A stretch of DNA of 64,000 nucleotides from Pontibacter akesuensis (GTDB taxonomy: Bacteria > Bacteroidota > Bacteroidia > Cytophagales > Hymenobacteraceae). The translations under genes were made by a program, and so were the position numbers. Positions 1 through 8,331 of the stretch are shown piece after piece. The stretch covers positions 1,302,001-1,366,000 of the forward strand of contig NZ_CP014766.1 in NCBI RefSeq assembly GCF_001611675.1. The letters run 5' to 3'. Numbering within the stretch: position 1 is the stretch's first letter; each line of letters begins with the position of its first letter. Under the pieces are notes generated by a model that saw nothing but the letters and a program-made list of their open reading frames with translations, did not search any database and was not told the origin of the DNA.

Positions 1-321
1 CGGCTTCGCATCCTCCACCTGATCCTGCACAACAAAGAGATGTGCACCTCTGACCTGGAGCAGGTGCTCGACTTTACGCAAACAAAAACATCGCGCCACC
101 TCTCCTACCTGCGCAACGCCGGGCTGGTCATCAACCGCAAAACCGACCAGTGGGTGTACTATGCCATAAAAGACGAGGCAGCTGACTTTGTGACGCAGAT
201 ACTCAACTACATGGAGCGCGATACTGTGCTGCAAAAAGACAGGGAAGTATACAACATCCTCTACTCCAACCGGGAGCTGGCGGCGAACAAACAGCAAACC
301 CGCCGCTGGCCGGCCCCGTAA
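1..321 (+). CDS. ArsR-type winged-helix transcriptional regulator, 5' end cut by window
   Basis: The reading frame is already open at base 1, so only the last 106 residues are visible and the true start lies upstream. They contain a winged helix-turn-helix of the ArsR type: a helix beginning RLRILHLIL, a recognition helix around TQTKTSRHLSYLRNAGLV, and a wing ending in WVYYAIKD. Proteins of this family repress or activate nearby genes, often in response to metals or metabolites. The visible part has no obvious cysteine metal site except the Cys in MCTSDL, so the signal cannot be named. The C-terminal tail is polar and probably disordered. Family assignment is firm, target unknown. Confidence 0.8.
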   Translation, partial: RLRILHLILHNKEMCTSDLEQVLDFTQTKTSRHLSYLRNAGLVINRKTDQWVYYAIKDEAADFVTQILNYMERDTVLQKDREVYNILYSNRELAANKQQTRRWPAP

Positions 322-448
322 CGGCACTTTATACTTAACTCAAATACAGCGCTTTTAGTATTCGCCTGCTTGTCCGCAGTTGCCACTCCTTTAAAACAAC
401 GCCGCCGCTCGCGCGTTGTATCCTTATCTAATCCTGAAATCAAGGCAA

Positions 449-1150
449 ATGAAAACATATACCCACATCCTCTTCGACCTAGACCACACCCTTTGGGACT
501 TTGAGAAGAACTCCGAAGAGACGCTTTATACTTTATACGAGCAGTTCGGGCTTGGCAAGCACGGCAGGTTCGACTGCAACTCCTTTTACAACAAGTATAA
601 ATTTATCAACACCCGCCTCTGGGACCTTTATAATAAAGGAAAGATCACCCAGAAAGAGCTGCGCGAAGACCGCTTCACCAAAACGCTTATAGGCCTGGGG
701 CTGGCAGAGCATGAGCTGCCGCAGGGCATATCGGAGGCCTACACTTCCATGTGCCCCACCAAGACAGCCGTGTTTCCGCATACCTACGAGGTGCTGGAGT
801 ACCTGCAGCCCAAGTATGGCCTGCACATCGTAACCAACGGCTTTAAGGAGGTGCAGCACATCAAAATGAGCTCATCTAAGCTACACGACTATTTTAAGGA
901 GGTGATTACCTCGGAGTGCTGCGGCTACAAAAAGCCTGACCGCCGCATGTTTGAGCACCTGCTGGATAAGCTGGAGATAAAGCCGGAAAACTGCCTGATG
1001 ATCGGCGACAACTACGAGTGCGATGTGGAGGGTGCCCGTGCCGCCGGCATCGACCAGGTATACTTTAACCCGGAAAAGATAAAGGCCCGGAAGCACCCTC
1101 GGCCCACGCACGAAATCAGTTGCCTTAGTGAGCTGAAGCAGCTGCTGTAG
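449..1150 (+). CDS. YjjG-like HAD phosphatase (pyrimidine nucleotidase family)
   Basis: A 233-residue haloacid dehalogenase-superfamily hydrolase. Motif I is DLDHT at residues 10-14 (nucleophile Asp10, acid/base Asp12), motif II is the Thr of TNGF, motif III the Lys of KKPD, and motif IV GDNYECDVEGARAAG. A helical cap lies between motifs I and II, as in subfamily IA. Length and motif spacing fit the YjjG/YfnB group, which dephosphorylates nucleoside 5'-monophosphates including non-canonical pyrimidines; the substrate here is inferred. ATG at 449 is preferred over an upstream TTG because homology begins with MKTYTHILFDLDHT. Cytoplasmic. It stands alone between the regulator and pruA. Confidence 0.85.
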   Translation: MKTYTHILFDLDHTLWDFEKNSEETLYTLYEQFGLGKHGRFDCNSFYNKYKFINTRLWDLYNKGKITQKELREDRFTKTLIGLGLAEHELPQGISEAYTSMCPTKTAVFPHTYEVLEYLQPKYGLHIVTNGFKEVQHIKMSSSKLHDYFKEVITSECCGYKKPDRRMFEHLLDKLEIKPENCLMIGDNYECDVEGARAAGIDQVYFNPEKIKARKHPRPTHEISCLSELKQLL

Positions 1151-1234
1151 TGCCTGTTCTTTACCCGGCAACAAGTATAAACCAGCGTTATGAGAGGCCA
1201 GTCCCCTGATGCGGCAAAATCAAAATATAAGCCT

Positions 1235-1242
1235 TACCTTTG
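1235..1242 (+). promoter_or_regulatory. candidate -7 box (TACCTTTG) for pruA
   Basis: Exact match to the Bacteroidetes -7 consensus TAnnTTTG, 65 bases before the pruA start. I see no clear TTG box about 19 bases upstream, so the call rests on the -7 element and position alone. Confidence 0.45.
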
Positions 1243-1306
1243 TTAAGGAGCCCTCCTAAGAGGTAACTGAGTTAGAAAATCATTCTGAATCTGTAACTAT
1301 AAAAAA

Positions 1307-2941
1307 ATGGCAACCGGATTTTTCAAAGTACCAACACCTGTTAACGAGCCTGTAAAATCTTACGCCCCGGGCTCACCGGAGCGCGAGGAATTGCAGCGTA
1401 CCTATAAAGCGCTGAAGTCGCAGCAACTGGATGTACCCATGTACATTGGCGGCGACAAAGTATACACTGATAACAAGCAGCCGATGCTGCAGCCACACGA
1501 CCACCAGCACCTGCTGGGCCATTTCAGCTATGGCGACGCGTCGCACGTGGAACAAGCGATAAACGCGGCTTTGGCTGCGCACGAGGCCTGGGCAAACATG
1601 CGCTGGGAGCACCGCGCCAGCATTTTCCTGAAAGCTGCCGAACTGCTGGCTGGCCCCTGGAGAGCCAGACTGAACGCCGCCACCATGCTGGGCCAGTCAA
1701 AGAACGCCTACCAGGCCGAGATTGACTCTGCCTGCGAGCTGATCGACTTCCTGCGCTTTAACGTGCAGTACATGACAGAAATTTACCAGATGCAGCCGGA
1801 ATCTTCTCCGGGCGTTTGGAACCGCATGGAGCACCGCCCGCTGGAAGGTTTTGTTTTTGCGCTGACGCCGTTCAATTTCACAGCCATTGCCGGTAACCTG
1901 CCTGCTTCTGCCGCTATGATGGGTAACGTGGTGGTGTGGAAGCCAGCCAACACTCAGGTGTATGCTGCGCACATGATCATGGAGCTGTTCCGCGAGGCTG
2001 GCCTGCCTGATGGCGTGATCAACCTGGTGTATGTGGATGGCCCGGAGGCGGGTGAAGTGATCTTCAAACACCCTGACTTTGCAGGTATTCACTTTACAGG
2101 CAGCACAGGCGTCTTCCAGAACATCTGGAAAACCATCGGCACCAACATCCACAAGTATAAAACATACCCGCGCATAGTGGGCGAAACAGGCGGCAAGGAC
2201 TTTATACTTGCACACAAGTCGGCTGATGCAAAGGCGCTGGCCACGGCTATTACGCGTGGCGCGTTTGAGTACCAGGGCCAGAAATGTTCTGCTGCCTCAC
2301 GCGCCTACATCCCGAGCAACCTGTGGGAAGAGGTGAAAGGCTATGTGATTGAGGACCTGAAGACGTTCAAAATGGGCGCTCCTGAGGATTTCTCCAACTT
2401 CATCAATGCGGTGATCGACGAGAAGTCGTTTGACAAGATCGCCAAGTACATTGAGGACGCCAAGAACAGCAATGAGGTGGAAATCATCGCGGGCGGCAAC
2501 TACGACAAGTCGAAAGGCTACTTCATTGAGCCAACCGTGCTGCTATCGCACAACCCGACGTACATCACCATGTGCGAGGAGATCTTCGGGCCGGTTATTT
2601 CGCTGTATGTGTATGACGAGAACAACTTCGAGGATACGGTGGAACTGGTAAACAGCACCTCTCCTTACGCCCTGACCGGAGCCATCCTGAGCCAGGACCG
2701 TTACGTGATTGAGTATGCCATGAACAAGCTAAGCAACGCAGCCGGTAACTTCTACATCAACGACAAGCCAACAGGCGCCGTGGTTGGGCAGCAGCCATTC
2801 GGTGGTTCGCGTGCCTCCGGTACAAACGACAAGGCCGGCTCTATGCTGAACCTGCTCCGTTGGGTATCGCCGCGCTCGATCAAGGAAACCTTCGTGCCGC
2901 CGGTAGATTACCGCTACCCGTTCCTGGGCGAAGACAAGTAA
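1307..2941 (+). CDS. pruA: L-glutamate gamma-semialdehyde dehydrogenase (1-pyrroline-5-carboxylate dehydrogenase)
   Basis: A 544-residue aldehyde dehydrogenase that oxidises glutamate semialdehyde to glutamate with NAD+, the second step of proline degradation. The general-base Glu293 lies in VGETGGKDF and the nucleophile Cys327 in GQKCSAASR. Length matches the stand-alone P5C dehydrogenase type rather than the long PutA fusion. The N-terminal region (GGDKVYTDN) and the C-terminal QQPFGGSRASGTNDKAG are typical. ATG at 1307 is preceded by an A-rich run rather than a Shine-Dalgarno sequence, as for most genes here. No proline dehydrogenase is adjacent. Transcription appears to end at the hairpin starting at 2972. 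Confidence 0.95.
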   Translation: MATGFFKVPTPVNEPVKSYAPGSPEREELQRTYKALKSQQLDVPMYIGGDKVYTDNKQPMLQPHDHQHLLGHFSYGDASHVEQAINAALAAHEAWANMRWEHRASIFLKAAELLAGPWRARLNAATMLGQSKNAYQAEIDSACELIDFLRFNVQYMTEIYQMQPESSPGVWNRMEHRPLEGFVFALTPFNFTAIAGNLPASAAMMGNVVVWKPANTQVYAAHMIMELFREAGLPDGVINLVYVDGPEAGEVIFKHPDFAGIHFTGSTGVFQNIWKTIGTNIHKYKTYPRIVGETGGKDFILAHKSADAKALATAITRGAFEYQGQKCSAASRAYIPSNLWEEVKGYVIEDLKTFKMGAPEDFSNFINAVIDEKSFDKIAKYIEDAKNSNEVEIIAGGNYDKSKGYFIEPTVLLSHNPTYITMCEEIFGPVISLYVYDENNFEDTVELVNSTSPYALTGAILSQDRYVIEYAMNKLSNAAGNFYINDKPTGAVVGQQPFGGSRASGTNDKAGSMLNLLRWVSPRSIKETFVPPVDYRYPFLGEDK

Positions 2942-2971
2942 GGAAAACTTGTAAAAGCATTCCTGTAACAG

Positions 2972-3003
2972 AGGCCACGTTCCGCAAGGGGCGTGGCCTT
3001 TTT
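2972..3003 (+). terminator. intrinsic terminator after pruA
   Basis: Stem AGGCCACG / CGTGGCCT with a 12-base loop, followed by a T run. It lies 30 bases after the pruA stop and separates it from the nuo locus. Confidence 0.85.
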
Positions 3004-3105
3004 GCTTGTAACAATGTATGAACACAGGTCAGAAACAACATGGACAGCAAAATATCATTCTCTTGTGTTTGTGCCTGCCTGGCCGCACATTTTACAAGCA
3101 CTTTA

Positions 3106-3113
3106 TACTTTTG
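3106..3113 (+). promoter_or_regulatory. candidate -7 box (TACTTTTG) for the nuo locus
   Basis: Exact TAnnTTTG match 57 bases before the nuoA ATG, and overlapping a copy of the dispersed octamer TTATACTT (3103-3110). No good -33 TTG is visible at the usual spacing. Confidence 0.45.
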
Positions 3114-3170
3114 ATTGTTGCTGATTTATACCTAATTTTGCTGTCTAATTTAAGAGAGCACTATATAGTT

Positions 3171-3551
3171 ATGGAACCAACTGTAAATCAGTACATACCA
3201 TCCGACTACTTGCCCATCCTGATACAGTTTGCCGCGGCGTTGGGCTTTGTGATTTTTGCGCTTACGCTTACCCACCTGCTCGGCCCTAAAAGAGAGAGCG
3301 AAGTAAAGGGTGCCGCCTGGGAAAGTGGTATTGAGTCTGTGGGCGATGCGCGTACGCCTATCTCCTACAAGTATTTCATGACGGCCATCCTATTCGTGCT
3401 GTTCGACGTGGAAATTATCTTTATGTACCCATGGGCGGTTAACTTCAAAACCTTTGGCCTGGAGGGATTTCTGCAGATGCTGGTGTTCATCTCCCTGCTC
3501 ATGGCAGGTTTCTTCTACGTGATCAAAAAAGGCATCCTGGATTGGGAATAA
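3171..3551 (+). CDS. nuoA: NADH-quinone oxidoreductase subunit A
   Basis: A 126-residue membrane subunit of complex I with three predicted transmembrane helices. Hallmarks are KGAAWESGIESVGDAR in the first loop, which carries the conserved acidic and cysteine-loop region of the family (here without cysteine), and FDVEIIFMYPWA in helix 2. It helps form the interface between the peripheral arm and the membrane arm near the quinone site, with NuoH, J and K. ATG at 3171 was chosen over an in-frame ATG at 3018 because the extra 51 residues match nothing in the family and would cover the promoter. First gene of the nuo locus. Confidence 0.95.
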   Translation: MEPTVNQYIPSDYLPILIQFAAALGFVIFALTLTHLLGPKRESEVKGAAWESGIESVGDARTPISYKYFMTAILFVLFDVEIIFMYPWAVNFKTFGLEGFLQMLVFISLLMAGFFYVIKKGILDWE

Positions 3552-3632
3552 GGCATTAAACTTTTACAAGCGCATTTGTGTTGCATTTACGGGCGACGCA
3601 CTGCCTGCATGTAAAAACAAACTATCCTTGAA

Positions 3633-4187
3633 ATGAGCGATTCAAATAACGATATTAAGCTAGTAGACGCGCCAGACGGTATTTCCGGTGCAGGTTTCTT
3701 TGCCACATCATTCGAGAAGGTAATCGGTTTGGCCCGCAAGCACTCGCTTTGGCCTTTGCCTTTCGCCACCTCTTGCTGTGGTATCGAGTACATGGCCACC
3801 ATGGGCTCCAATTACGATATTTCCCGCTTCGGTTCGGAGCGCCCAAGCTTCTCCCCACGCCAGGCAGACATTCTGATGGTGATGGGTACGATTGCCAAGA
3901 AAATGGGCCCTGTGGTAAAGCAGGTATACGAGCAGATGGCCGAGCCACGCTGGGTGATCGCGGTGGGAGCCTGTGCATCTTCCGGTGGTATTTTTGATAC
4001 GTACTCTGTGCTGCAGGGTATTGACCGCGTGGTGCCGGTGGACGTGTACGTACCAGGTTGCCCGCCTCGCCCAGAGCAGATTCTGGACGGCTTGATGCGC
4101 GTGCAGGACCTGGCAGAAAACGAATCGCTGCGCCGCCGTAACTCTCCGGAGTACCAGGCATTGCTGGCCTCTTACAACATTAAATAA
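3633..4187 (+). CDS. nuoB: NADH-quinone oxidoreductase subunit B (N2 cluster)
   Basis: A 184-residue subunit that holds the terminal [4Fe-4S] cluster N2, from which electrons pass to quinone. All four ligands are present: the adjacent pair Cys48-Cys49 in TSCCGIEYM, Cys114 in VGACASSGG and Cys143 in PGCPPRP. It packs against NuoD in the peripheral arm. The N-terminal 20 residues are polar and variable, as usual. The gap to nuoA is 81 bases with no obvious terminator, and nuoC starts 4 bases after its stop. Confidence 0.97.
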   Translation: MSDSNNDIKLVDAPDGISGAGFFATSFEKVIGLARKHSLWPLPFATSCCGIEYMATMGSNYDISRFGSERPSFSPRQADILMVMGTIAKKMGPVVKQVYEQMAEPRWVIAVGACASSGGIFDTYSVLQGIDRVVPVDVYVPGCPPRPEQILDGLMRVQDLAENESLRRRNSPEYQALLASYNIK

Positions 4188-4191
4188 GCAA

Positions 4192-4698
4192 ATGGAGCTT
4201 ACGAACGAAAACGTACTCGGCAAAATCATCAGTAAGTTTGGGGAAGAGAACATCTGGGACGCTTTTAGCCCGGATGGCATCATGACGATCACCACGAACC
4301 GTGCATCGATCATCGAGCTGATCCAGTACCTGCGCGAAGACAAGGAGCTGGACATCAGTTTCCTGACTACGATGTGCGGTATCCACTATCCTGATTTCAA
4401 AGATAAAGAACTGTGCGTGATGTACCAGTTGCACAGCCTGCGCCATAACTACCGCATCCGCATCAAGGTGTTTATGCCTGCGACCGATGCCGTTATGCCC
4501 ACGCTGACGAACCTGTACTCCGCCGCGAACTGGATGGAGCGGGAGACTTTCGACTTCTACGGCGTGCAGTTTACGGGCCACCCAAACCTGACGCGCATCC
4601 TGAACATTGAGGAGATGGAGTACCACCCGATGCTGAAGCAGTACCCACTGGAAGACCAGACGCGGGAAGACAAGATAGATACCTTTTTCGGACGTTAA
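4192..4698 (+). CDS. nuoC: NADH-quinone oxidoreductase subunit C (30 kDa)
   Basis: A 168-residue peripheral-arm subunit that scaffolds NuoB, NuoD and NuoI and carries no redox centre. The family signature is ANWMERETFDFYGVQFTGHP (residues 123-142), followed by TRILNIEEMEYHPMLKQYP. It is a separate gene from nuoD, not the NuoCD fusion of enterobacteria. It starts 4 bases after the nuoB stop, which suggests translational coupling. Confidence 0.95.
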   Translation: MELTNENVLGKIISKFGEENIWDAFSPDGIMTITTNRASIIELIQYLREDKELDISFLTTMCGIHYPDFKDKELCVMYQLHSLRHNYRIRIKVFMPATDAVMPTLTNLYSAANWMERETFDFYGVQFTGHPNLTRILNIEEMEYHPMLKQYPLEDQTREDKIDTFFGR

Positions 4699-4755
4699 GC
4701 CAGTTTGGCTGCCGGCACTTACCAATTGCGCGGCAAACAACCTAAGAAACTAAAA

Positions 4756-6000
4756 ATGGCTACTGAACATAAAACCGCCGAGCTTACCGAGCTGGAGCAG
4801 TTCCGCAAAGACAACGGACTTGCCCTGCGCGACGAGCCGCAACTTACCACGCTGAACCTGGGCCCGACACACCCGGCAACGCATGGCATTTTCCAGAACA
4901 TCCTGCAGATGGATGGGGAGAAGATTATGGACGCTGTGCCTACGATCGGCTACATTCACCGTGCCTTCGAGAAAATAGCAGAGCGACGTCCGTTCTACCA
5001 GATCACGCCGCTCACCGACCGCATGAACTACTGCTCGTCTCCCATTAATAACATGGGATACCACATGACGGTAGAGAAATTGCTCGGCATTACCGTACCG
5101 AAGCGTGCGCAGTACATCCGTGTGATCATGATGGAACTGGCCCGTATCTCCGACCACCTGATCTGTAACTCAATCCTGGGCGTGGATTCCGGTGCCTTTA
5201 CGGGCTTCCTGTACGTGATGCAGGAGCGTGAGCACATCTATGATATTTACGAGGAAGTATGCGGTGCCCGTCTGACGACGAACATGGGCCGCATCGGGGG
5301 TATGGAGCGCGACTTGTCGCCGAAAGCCCTGCACCTGATCGACGAGTTCCTGAAGCGCTTTCCGAAAGTATGGGCAGAGTTTGAGAAAATGTTCACCCGC
5401 AACCGCATCTTTATCGACCGCACCACTGGTGTGGGTCCTATTTCAGCAGAGCGAGCGCTTAATTACGGCTTTACAGGCCCGAACCTGCGTGCTGCTGGTG
5501 TTGATTATGATGTGCGTGTGATGAACCCGTACTCGTCTTACGAAGACTTCGAATTCGAAATTCCGGTAGGCTCTAACGGCGATACGTATGATCGCTTCCT
5601 GGTGCGCAACGAGGAAGTATGGCAGAGTTTAAAGATCATTGAGCAGGCTTATAAAAACCTGCCAGAGGGATCTTACCACGCCGATGCTCCGCATTACTAC
5701 CTGCCTCCGAAGAAGGAAGTATACACCAGCATGGAAGCGCTGATCTATCACTTTAAAATTGTGATGGGCGAGATTGACGCACCGGTTGGTGAAGTATACC
5801 ACAGCGTGGAAGGCGGCAACGGCGAATTGGGCTTCTACCTCATCAGCGACGGTGGCAGAACGCCTTACCGCCTGCATTTCCGCCGCCCTTGCTTTATCTA
5901 TTACCAGGCCTACACCGAGATGATCAAAGGCGGCCAGCTGGCTGACGCGATCCTGACCCTGAGTAGCCTGAACGTGATTGCTGGCGAGCTGGACGCTTAA
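4756..6000 (+). CDS. nuoD: NADH-quinone oxidoreductase subunit D (49 kDa)
   Basis: A 414-residue subunit related to the large subunit of NiFe hydrogenases; it forms the quinone pocket with NuoB. Recognisable stretches are NLGPTHPATHG near the N terminus (its His lies at the quinone head group in known structures), YIHRAFEKIAERR, and VEGGNGELGFYLISDGG near the C terminus. The hydrogenase metal cysteines are absent, as expected. The start at 4756 (AAAATGGCT) is preferred to an earlier in-frame ATG because the upstream residues are unlike the family. The gene carries five copies of the hexamer AAGTAT, mostly as GAA GTA T. Confidence 0.96.
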   Translation: MATEHKTAELTELEQFRKDNGLALRDEPQLTTLNLGPTHPATHGIFQNILQMDGEKIMDAVPTIGYIHRAFEKIAERRPFYQITPLTDRMNYCSSPINNMGYHMTVEKLLGITVPKRAQYIRVIMMELARISDHLICNSILGVDSGAFTGFLYVMQEREHIYDIYEEVCGARLTTNMGRIGGMERDLSPKALHLIDEFLKRFPKVWAEFEKMFTRNRIFIDRTTGVGPISAERALNYGFTGPNLRAAGVDYDVRVMNPYSSYEDFEFEIPVGSNGDTYDRFLVRNEEVWQSLKIIEQAYKNLPEGSYHADAPHYYLPPKKEVYTSMEALIYHFKIVMGEIDAPVGEVYHSVEGGNGELGFYLISDGGRTPYRLHFRRPCFIYYQAYTEMIKGGQLADAILTLSSLNVIAGELDA

Positions 6001-6058
6001 ACATTTATCATATACCATTCAACATTAATCCATACTTAAGGATTAGTGACAAATAAAA

Positions 6059-6592
6059 ATGGCAGAGACACTAAACGAAGTAACGTTTTCTGACGCGGCG
6101 ATGGCCGAGATACAGCGCTACATCAGCCACTACCCAGAGGGTCGACAGAAATCTGCGCTACTACCTATCCTGCATATCGCGCAGGCTGAGTTTGGCGGTT
6201 GGGTAAGCCCGGAGGTAATGGACAAGGTTGCACAGATCCTGGACATTCAGCCAATTGAAGTATACGAGGTAGCTACTTTCTATACCATGTTCAACCTGAA
6301 GCCGGTGGGCAAGCACGTGCTGGAAGTATGCCGCACAGGCCCTTGCTGCCTGCGCGGTGCCGACCAGCTCATCGAAACCCTGAAGCAAAAGCTGAACATT
6401 GAGGAAGGCGAAACATCGGCCGACGGCATGTTTACGCTGAAGCCGGTGGAGTGCCTTGCCTCGTGCGGAACAGGCCCGATGCTGCAGGTGCGTGAAGTAT
6501 TTTACGAGAACATCGATAGCGAGCAGCGTGTGGATGAGTTCCTGGAGATGATGCGCAGCAAGGAGCACGAAACGCCAACCTGGGCACAGTAA
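6059..6592 (+). CDS. nuoE: NADH-quinone oxidoreductase subunit E (24 kDa, N1a cluster)
   Basis: A 177-residue thioredoxin-like subunit that binds a [2Fe-2S] cluster in the NADH-oxidising module together with NuoF. Ligands are Cys91 and Cys96 in CRTGPC and Cys132 and Cys136 in ECLASC; an additional Cys97 follows the first pair. The N-terminal helical part (residues 10-60) is typical. Length is slightly above the bacterial average because of a short polar tail. It is followed by a repeat-bearing gap of 125 bases before nuoF. Confidence 0.96.
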   Translation: MAETLNEVTFSDAAMAEIQRYISHYPEGRQKSALLPILHIAQAEFGGWVSPEVMDKVAQILDIQPIEVYEVATFYTMFNLKPVGKHVLEVCRTGPCCLRGADQLIETLKQKLNIEEGETSADGMFTLKPVECLASCGTGPMLQVREVFYENIDSEQRVDEFLEMMRSKEHETPTWAQ

Positions 6593-6600
6593 CATAGACA

Positions 6601-6679
6601 TTGTGACAAAAGACCGGTAGACGAAAGACTTTTTTGACGAAAGACTTTTTTAGAGTCACTCTTTTGTCCTTTGTCACAA
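6601..6679. repeat. 16-bp perfect tandem repeat inside a 10-bp inverted repeat
   Basis: Between nuoE and nuoF the 16-base unit GACGAAAGACTTTTTT occurs twice in a row (6620-6635 and 6636-6651). Around it sit the perfect inverted arms TTGTGACAAA (6601-6610) and TTTGTCACAA (6670-6679). RNA from this gap could form a long hairpin with U-rich loops, so it may tune read-through or mRNA processing between the two genes. It is not a standard terminator because the T runs are inside the loop. Confidence 0.7.
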
Positions 6680-6717
6680 AATCCTTTGTCAATTAAACAG
6701 CTATACATCCTGCTACA

Positions 6718-8064
6718 ATGGGACTGAAAATATTAACTGAACATATCAACGTACCCGGCATCGAAACGCTGGAAGTGTATCGTAAGCACGGCGGCTACAA
6801 ATCTGTAGAGAAGGCCCTGAAAACGATGTCTCCGGAAGAGGTGGTGGAAGAGGTAAAGACCTCCGGCCTGCGTGGCCGTGGTGGTGCCGGCTTCCCGACG
6901 GGTATGAAATGGAGCTTTCTGGCCAAGCCGGAAGGTGTGCCGCGTTACCTGGTGTGCAACGCCGACGAATCAGAGCCGGGCACTTTCAAGGACCGCTGGT
7001 TCATGGAGAAAAACCCGCACGCACTGGTAGAAGGTATGATCACCTCCAGCTACGCATTGGGAGCCAATACTTCTTATATCTACATCCGCGGCGAGTTGAT
7101 GTTTGTACTGCGCATCCTGGAGAAAGCTATCGCTGAGGCGTATGCTGCCGGTTTGCTGGGCAAAAACATATTCGGCTCAGGTTACGACCTGGACCTGCAC
7201 GTAGCTCCGGGTGGTGGTGCTTATATCTGCGGTGAGGAAACTGCCTTGCTGGAGTCTTTGGAAGGCAAGCGTGGCAACCCGCGCAACAAGCCGCCATTCC
7301 CGGCGGTGAAAGGCCTTTTCCAAAGCCCAACGGTGGTGAATAACGTGGAAACAATCGCCTCTGTTCCCTGGATCGTGAACAACACGGGTGCCGAGTATGC
7401 AAAAATAGGTATCGGCCGTAGCACGGGTACGAAGCTGATCTCTGCCAGCGGCAACATCAACAAGCCGGGTGTGTACGAGATTGACCTGGGTGTGCCGGTA
7501 GAGGAGTTTATTTACTCTGATGAGTATTGCGGCGGCATCTGGAAAGGCAAGCAACTGAAAGCGGTGGTACCGGGCGGATCTTCCGTGCCGATTCTGCCTG
7601 CGGAGTTAATCCTGAAAACAGCAGCCGGTGAGCAGCGCCTCATGAGCTACGAGTCTTTATCAGACGGTGGTTTTGTGAGTGGCTCTATGCTAGGTTCCGG
7701 TGCCTTTATCGTGTTTGACGAAGACCAGTGCATCGTGCGCAACACGTGGAACTACTCCCGCTTCTATCACCACGAGTCATGCGGCCAGTGTAGCCCATGC
7801 CGCGAGGGTACGGGCTGGATGGAGAAAGTGCTGCACCGCATTGAGTACGGCCACGGCCATCCGCAGGACATCGACCTACTGGTAAGCGTTGCCAAGCAGA
7901 TTGAGGGTAACACCATTTGCCCACTGGGCGATGCAGCCGCATGGCCGGTAGCCGCCGCTATCCGCCACTTCCGCGACGAGTTTGAATGGCACATCAAACA
8001 CCCGCGAGAGGCAACAGCCCCGGGAGCGGTGTACAGAGGCCAGCTAGACGCGGTAACAGCGTAG
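6718..8064 (+). CDS. nuoF: NADH-quinone oxidoreductase subunit F (51 kDa, NADH and FMN site)
   Basis: A 448-residue subunit that binds NADH and FMN and passes electrons to cluster N3. The FMN/NADH glycine-rich motif is GLRGRGGAGFPTGMKW near residue 53, followed by CNADESEPGTFKDR. An SLBB region follows GKRGNPRNKPPFP. The [4Fe-4S] ligands are Cys355, Cys358 and Cys361 in SCGQCSPC and Cys401 in TICPLGD. All expected residues are present and the length is normal. Confidence 0.97.
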   Translation: MGLKILTEHINVPGIETLEVYRKHGGYKSVEKALKTMSPEEVVEEVKTSGLRGRGGAGFPTGMKWSFLAKPEGVPRYLVCNADESEPGTFKDRWFMEKNPHALVEGMITSSYALGANTSYIYIRGELMFVLRILEKAIAEAYAAGLLGKNIFGSGYDLDLHVAPGGGAYICGEETALLESLEGKRGNPRNKPPFPAVKGLFQSPTVVNNVETIASVPWIVNNTGAEYAKIGIGRSTGTKLISASGNINKPGVYEIDLGVPVEEFIYSDEYCGGIWKGKQLKAVVPGGSSVPILPAELILKTAAGEQRLMSYESLSDGGFVSGSMLGSGAFIVFDEDQCIVRNTWNYSRFYHHESCGQCSPCREGTGWMEKVLHRIEYGHGHPQDIDLLVSVAKQIEGNTICPLGDAAAWPVAAAIRHFRDEFEWHIKHPREATAPGAVYRGQLDAVTA

Positions 8065-8066
8065 TT

Positions 8067-8105
8067 TTAGACTTAAGAATCAAGACGTAAGACACAAGAC
8101 TTTAG
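8067..8105 (+). repeat. AGAC-rich intergenic repeat, copy 1
   Basis: A run of AAGAC/TAGAC words directly after the nuoF stop. Its segment 8088-8105 (TAAGACACAAGACTTTAG) matches 33181-33198 after sodA at 15 of 18 positions. The gap after nuoE has similar words. Function unknown. Confidence 0.55.
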
Positions 8106-8156
8106 GCCTTCAAAGGCAGCTTTGATCTATCGTCTTCATTTATGCCATCTTCTTTA

Positions 8157-8232
8157 TGTCATCTTTGAAAGATCTTAGTGGCGGAGCGCGACGGCAGTTG
8201 CGACTAGCAAACAAGGTCCTTTCAGTATGACA
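8157..8232 (+). repeat. 76-bp inverted-repeat element, copy 1
   Basis: Starts TGTCATCTTTGAAAGATCTT and ends AAGGTCCTTTCAGTATGACA, which are imperfect inverted arms. The inside carries GTGGCGGAGCGC, also found in the copy at 37404 (on the other strand). Two further copies at 33347 and 37404 are also exactly 76 bp. It has no coding capacity. Confidence 0.75.
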
Positions 8233-8331
8233 AATGAAGAAGGTTAATCAATATATAAGTATAGCTTAAATCGTTTGCTGTTCTGCTTTCATCGAAAAAC
8301 GAACAACAAATAACGAACAACGATATCTAAA

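Larger units (their letters stand above)
8065..8331. other. nuoF-nuoG gap filled with dispersed repeats
   Basis: A 267-base gene-free gap inside the nuo locus. It begins with an AGAC-rich repeat (8067-8105), continues with a 76-bp inverted-repeat element (8157-8232), and ends in an A-rich leader before nuoG with two AACGAACAACA-like words. No convincing terminator or exact -7 promoter box was seen, so nuoF and nuoG are probably still cotranscribed. Confidence 0.6.

Noticed and set aside
3018..3170. Longer start for nuoA
   Set aside because: The extra 51 residues match nothing in NuoA and would cover the likely promoter.
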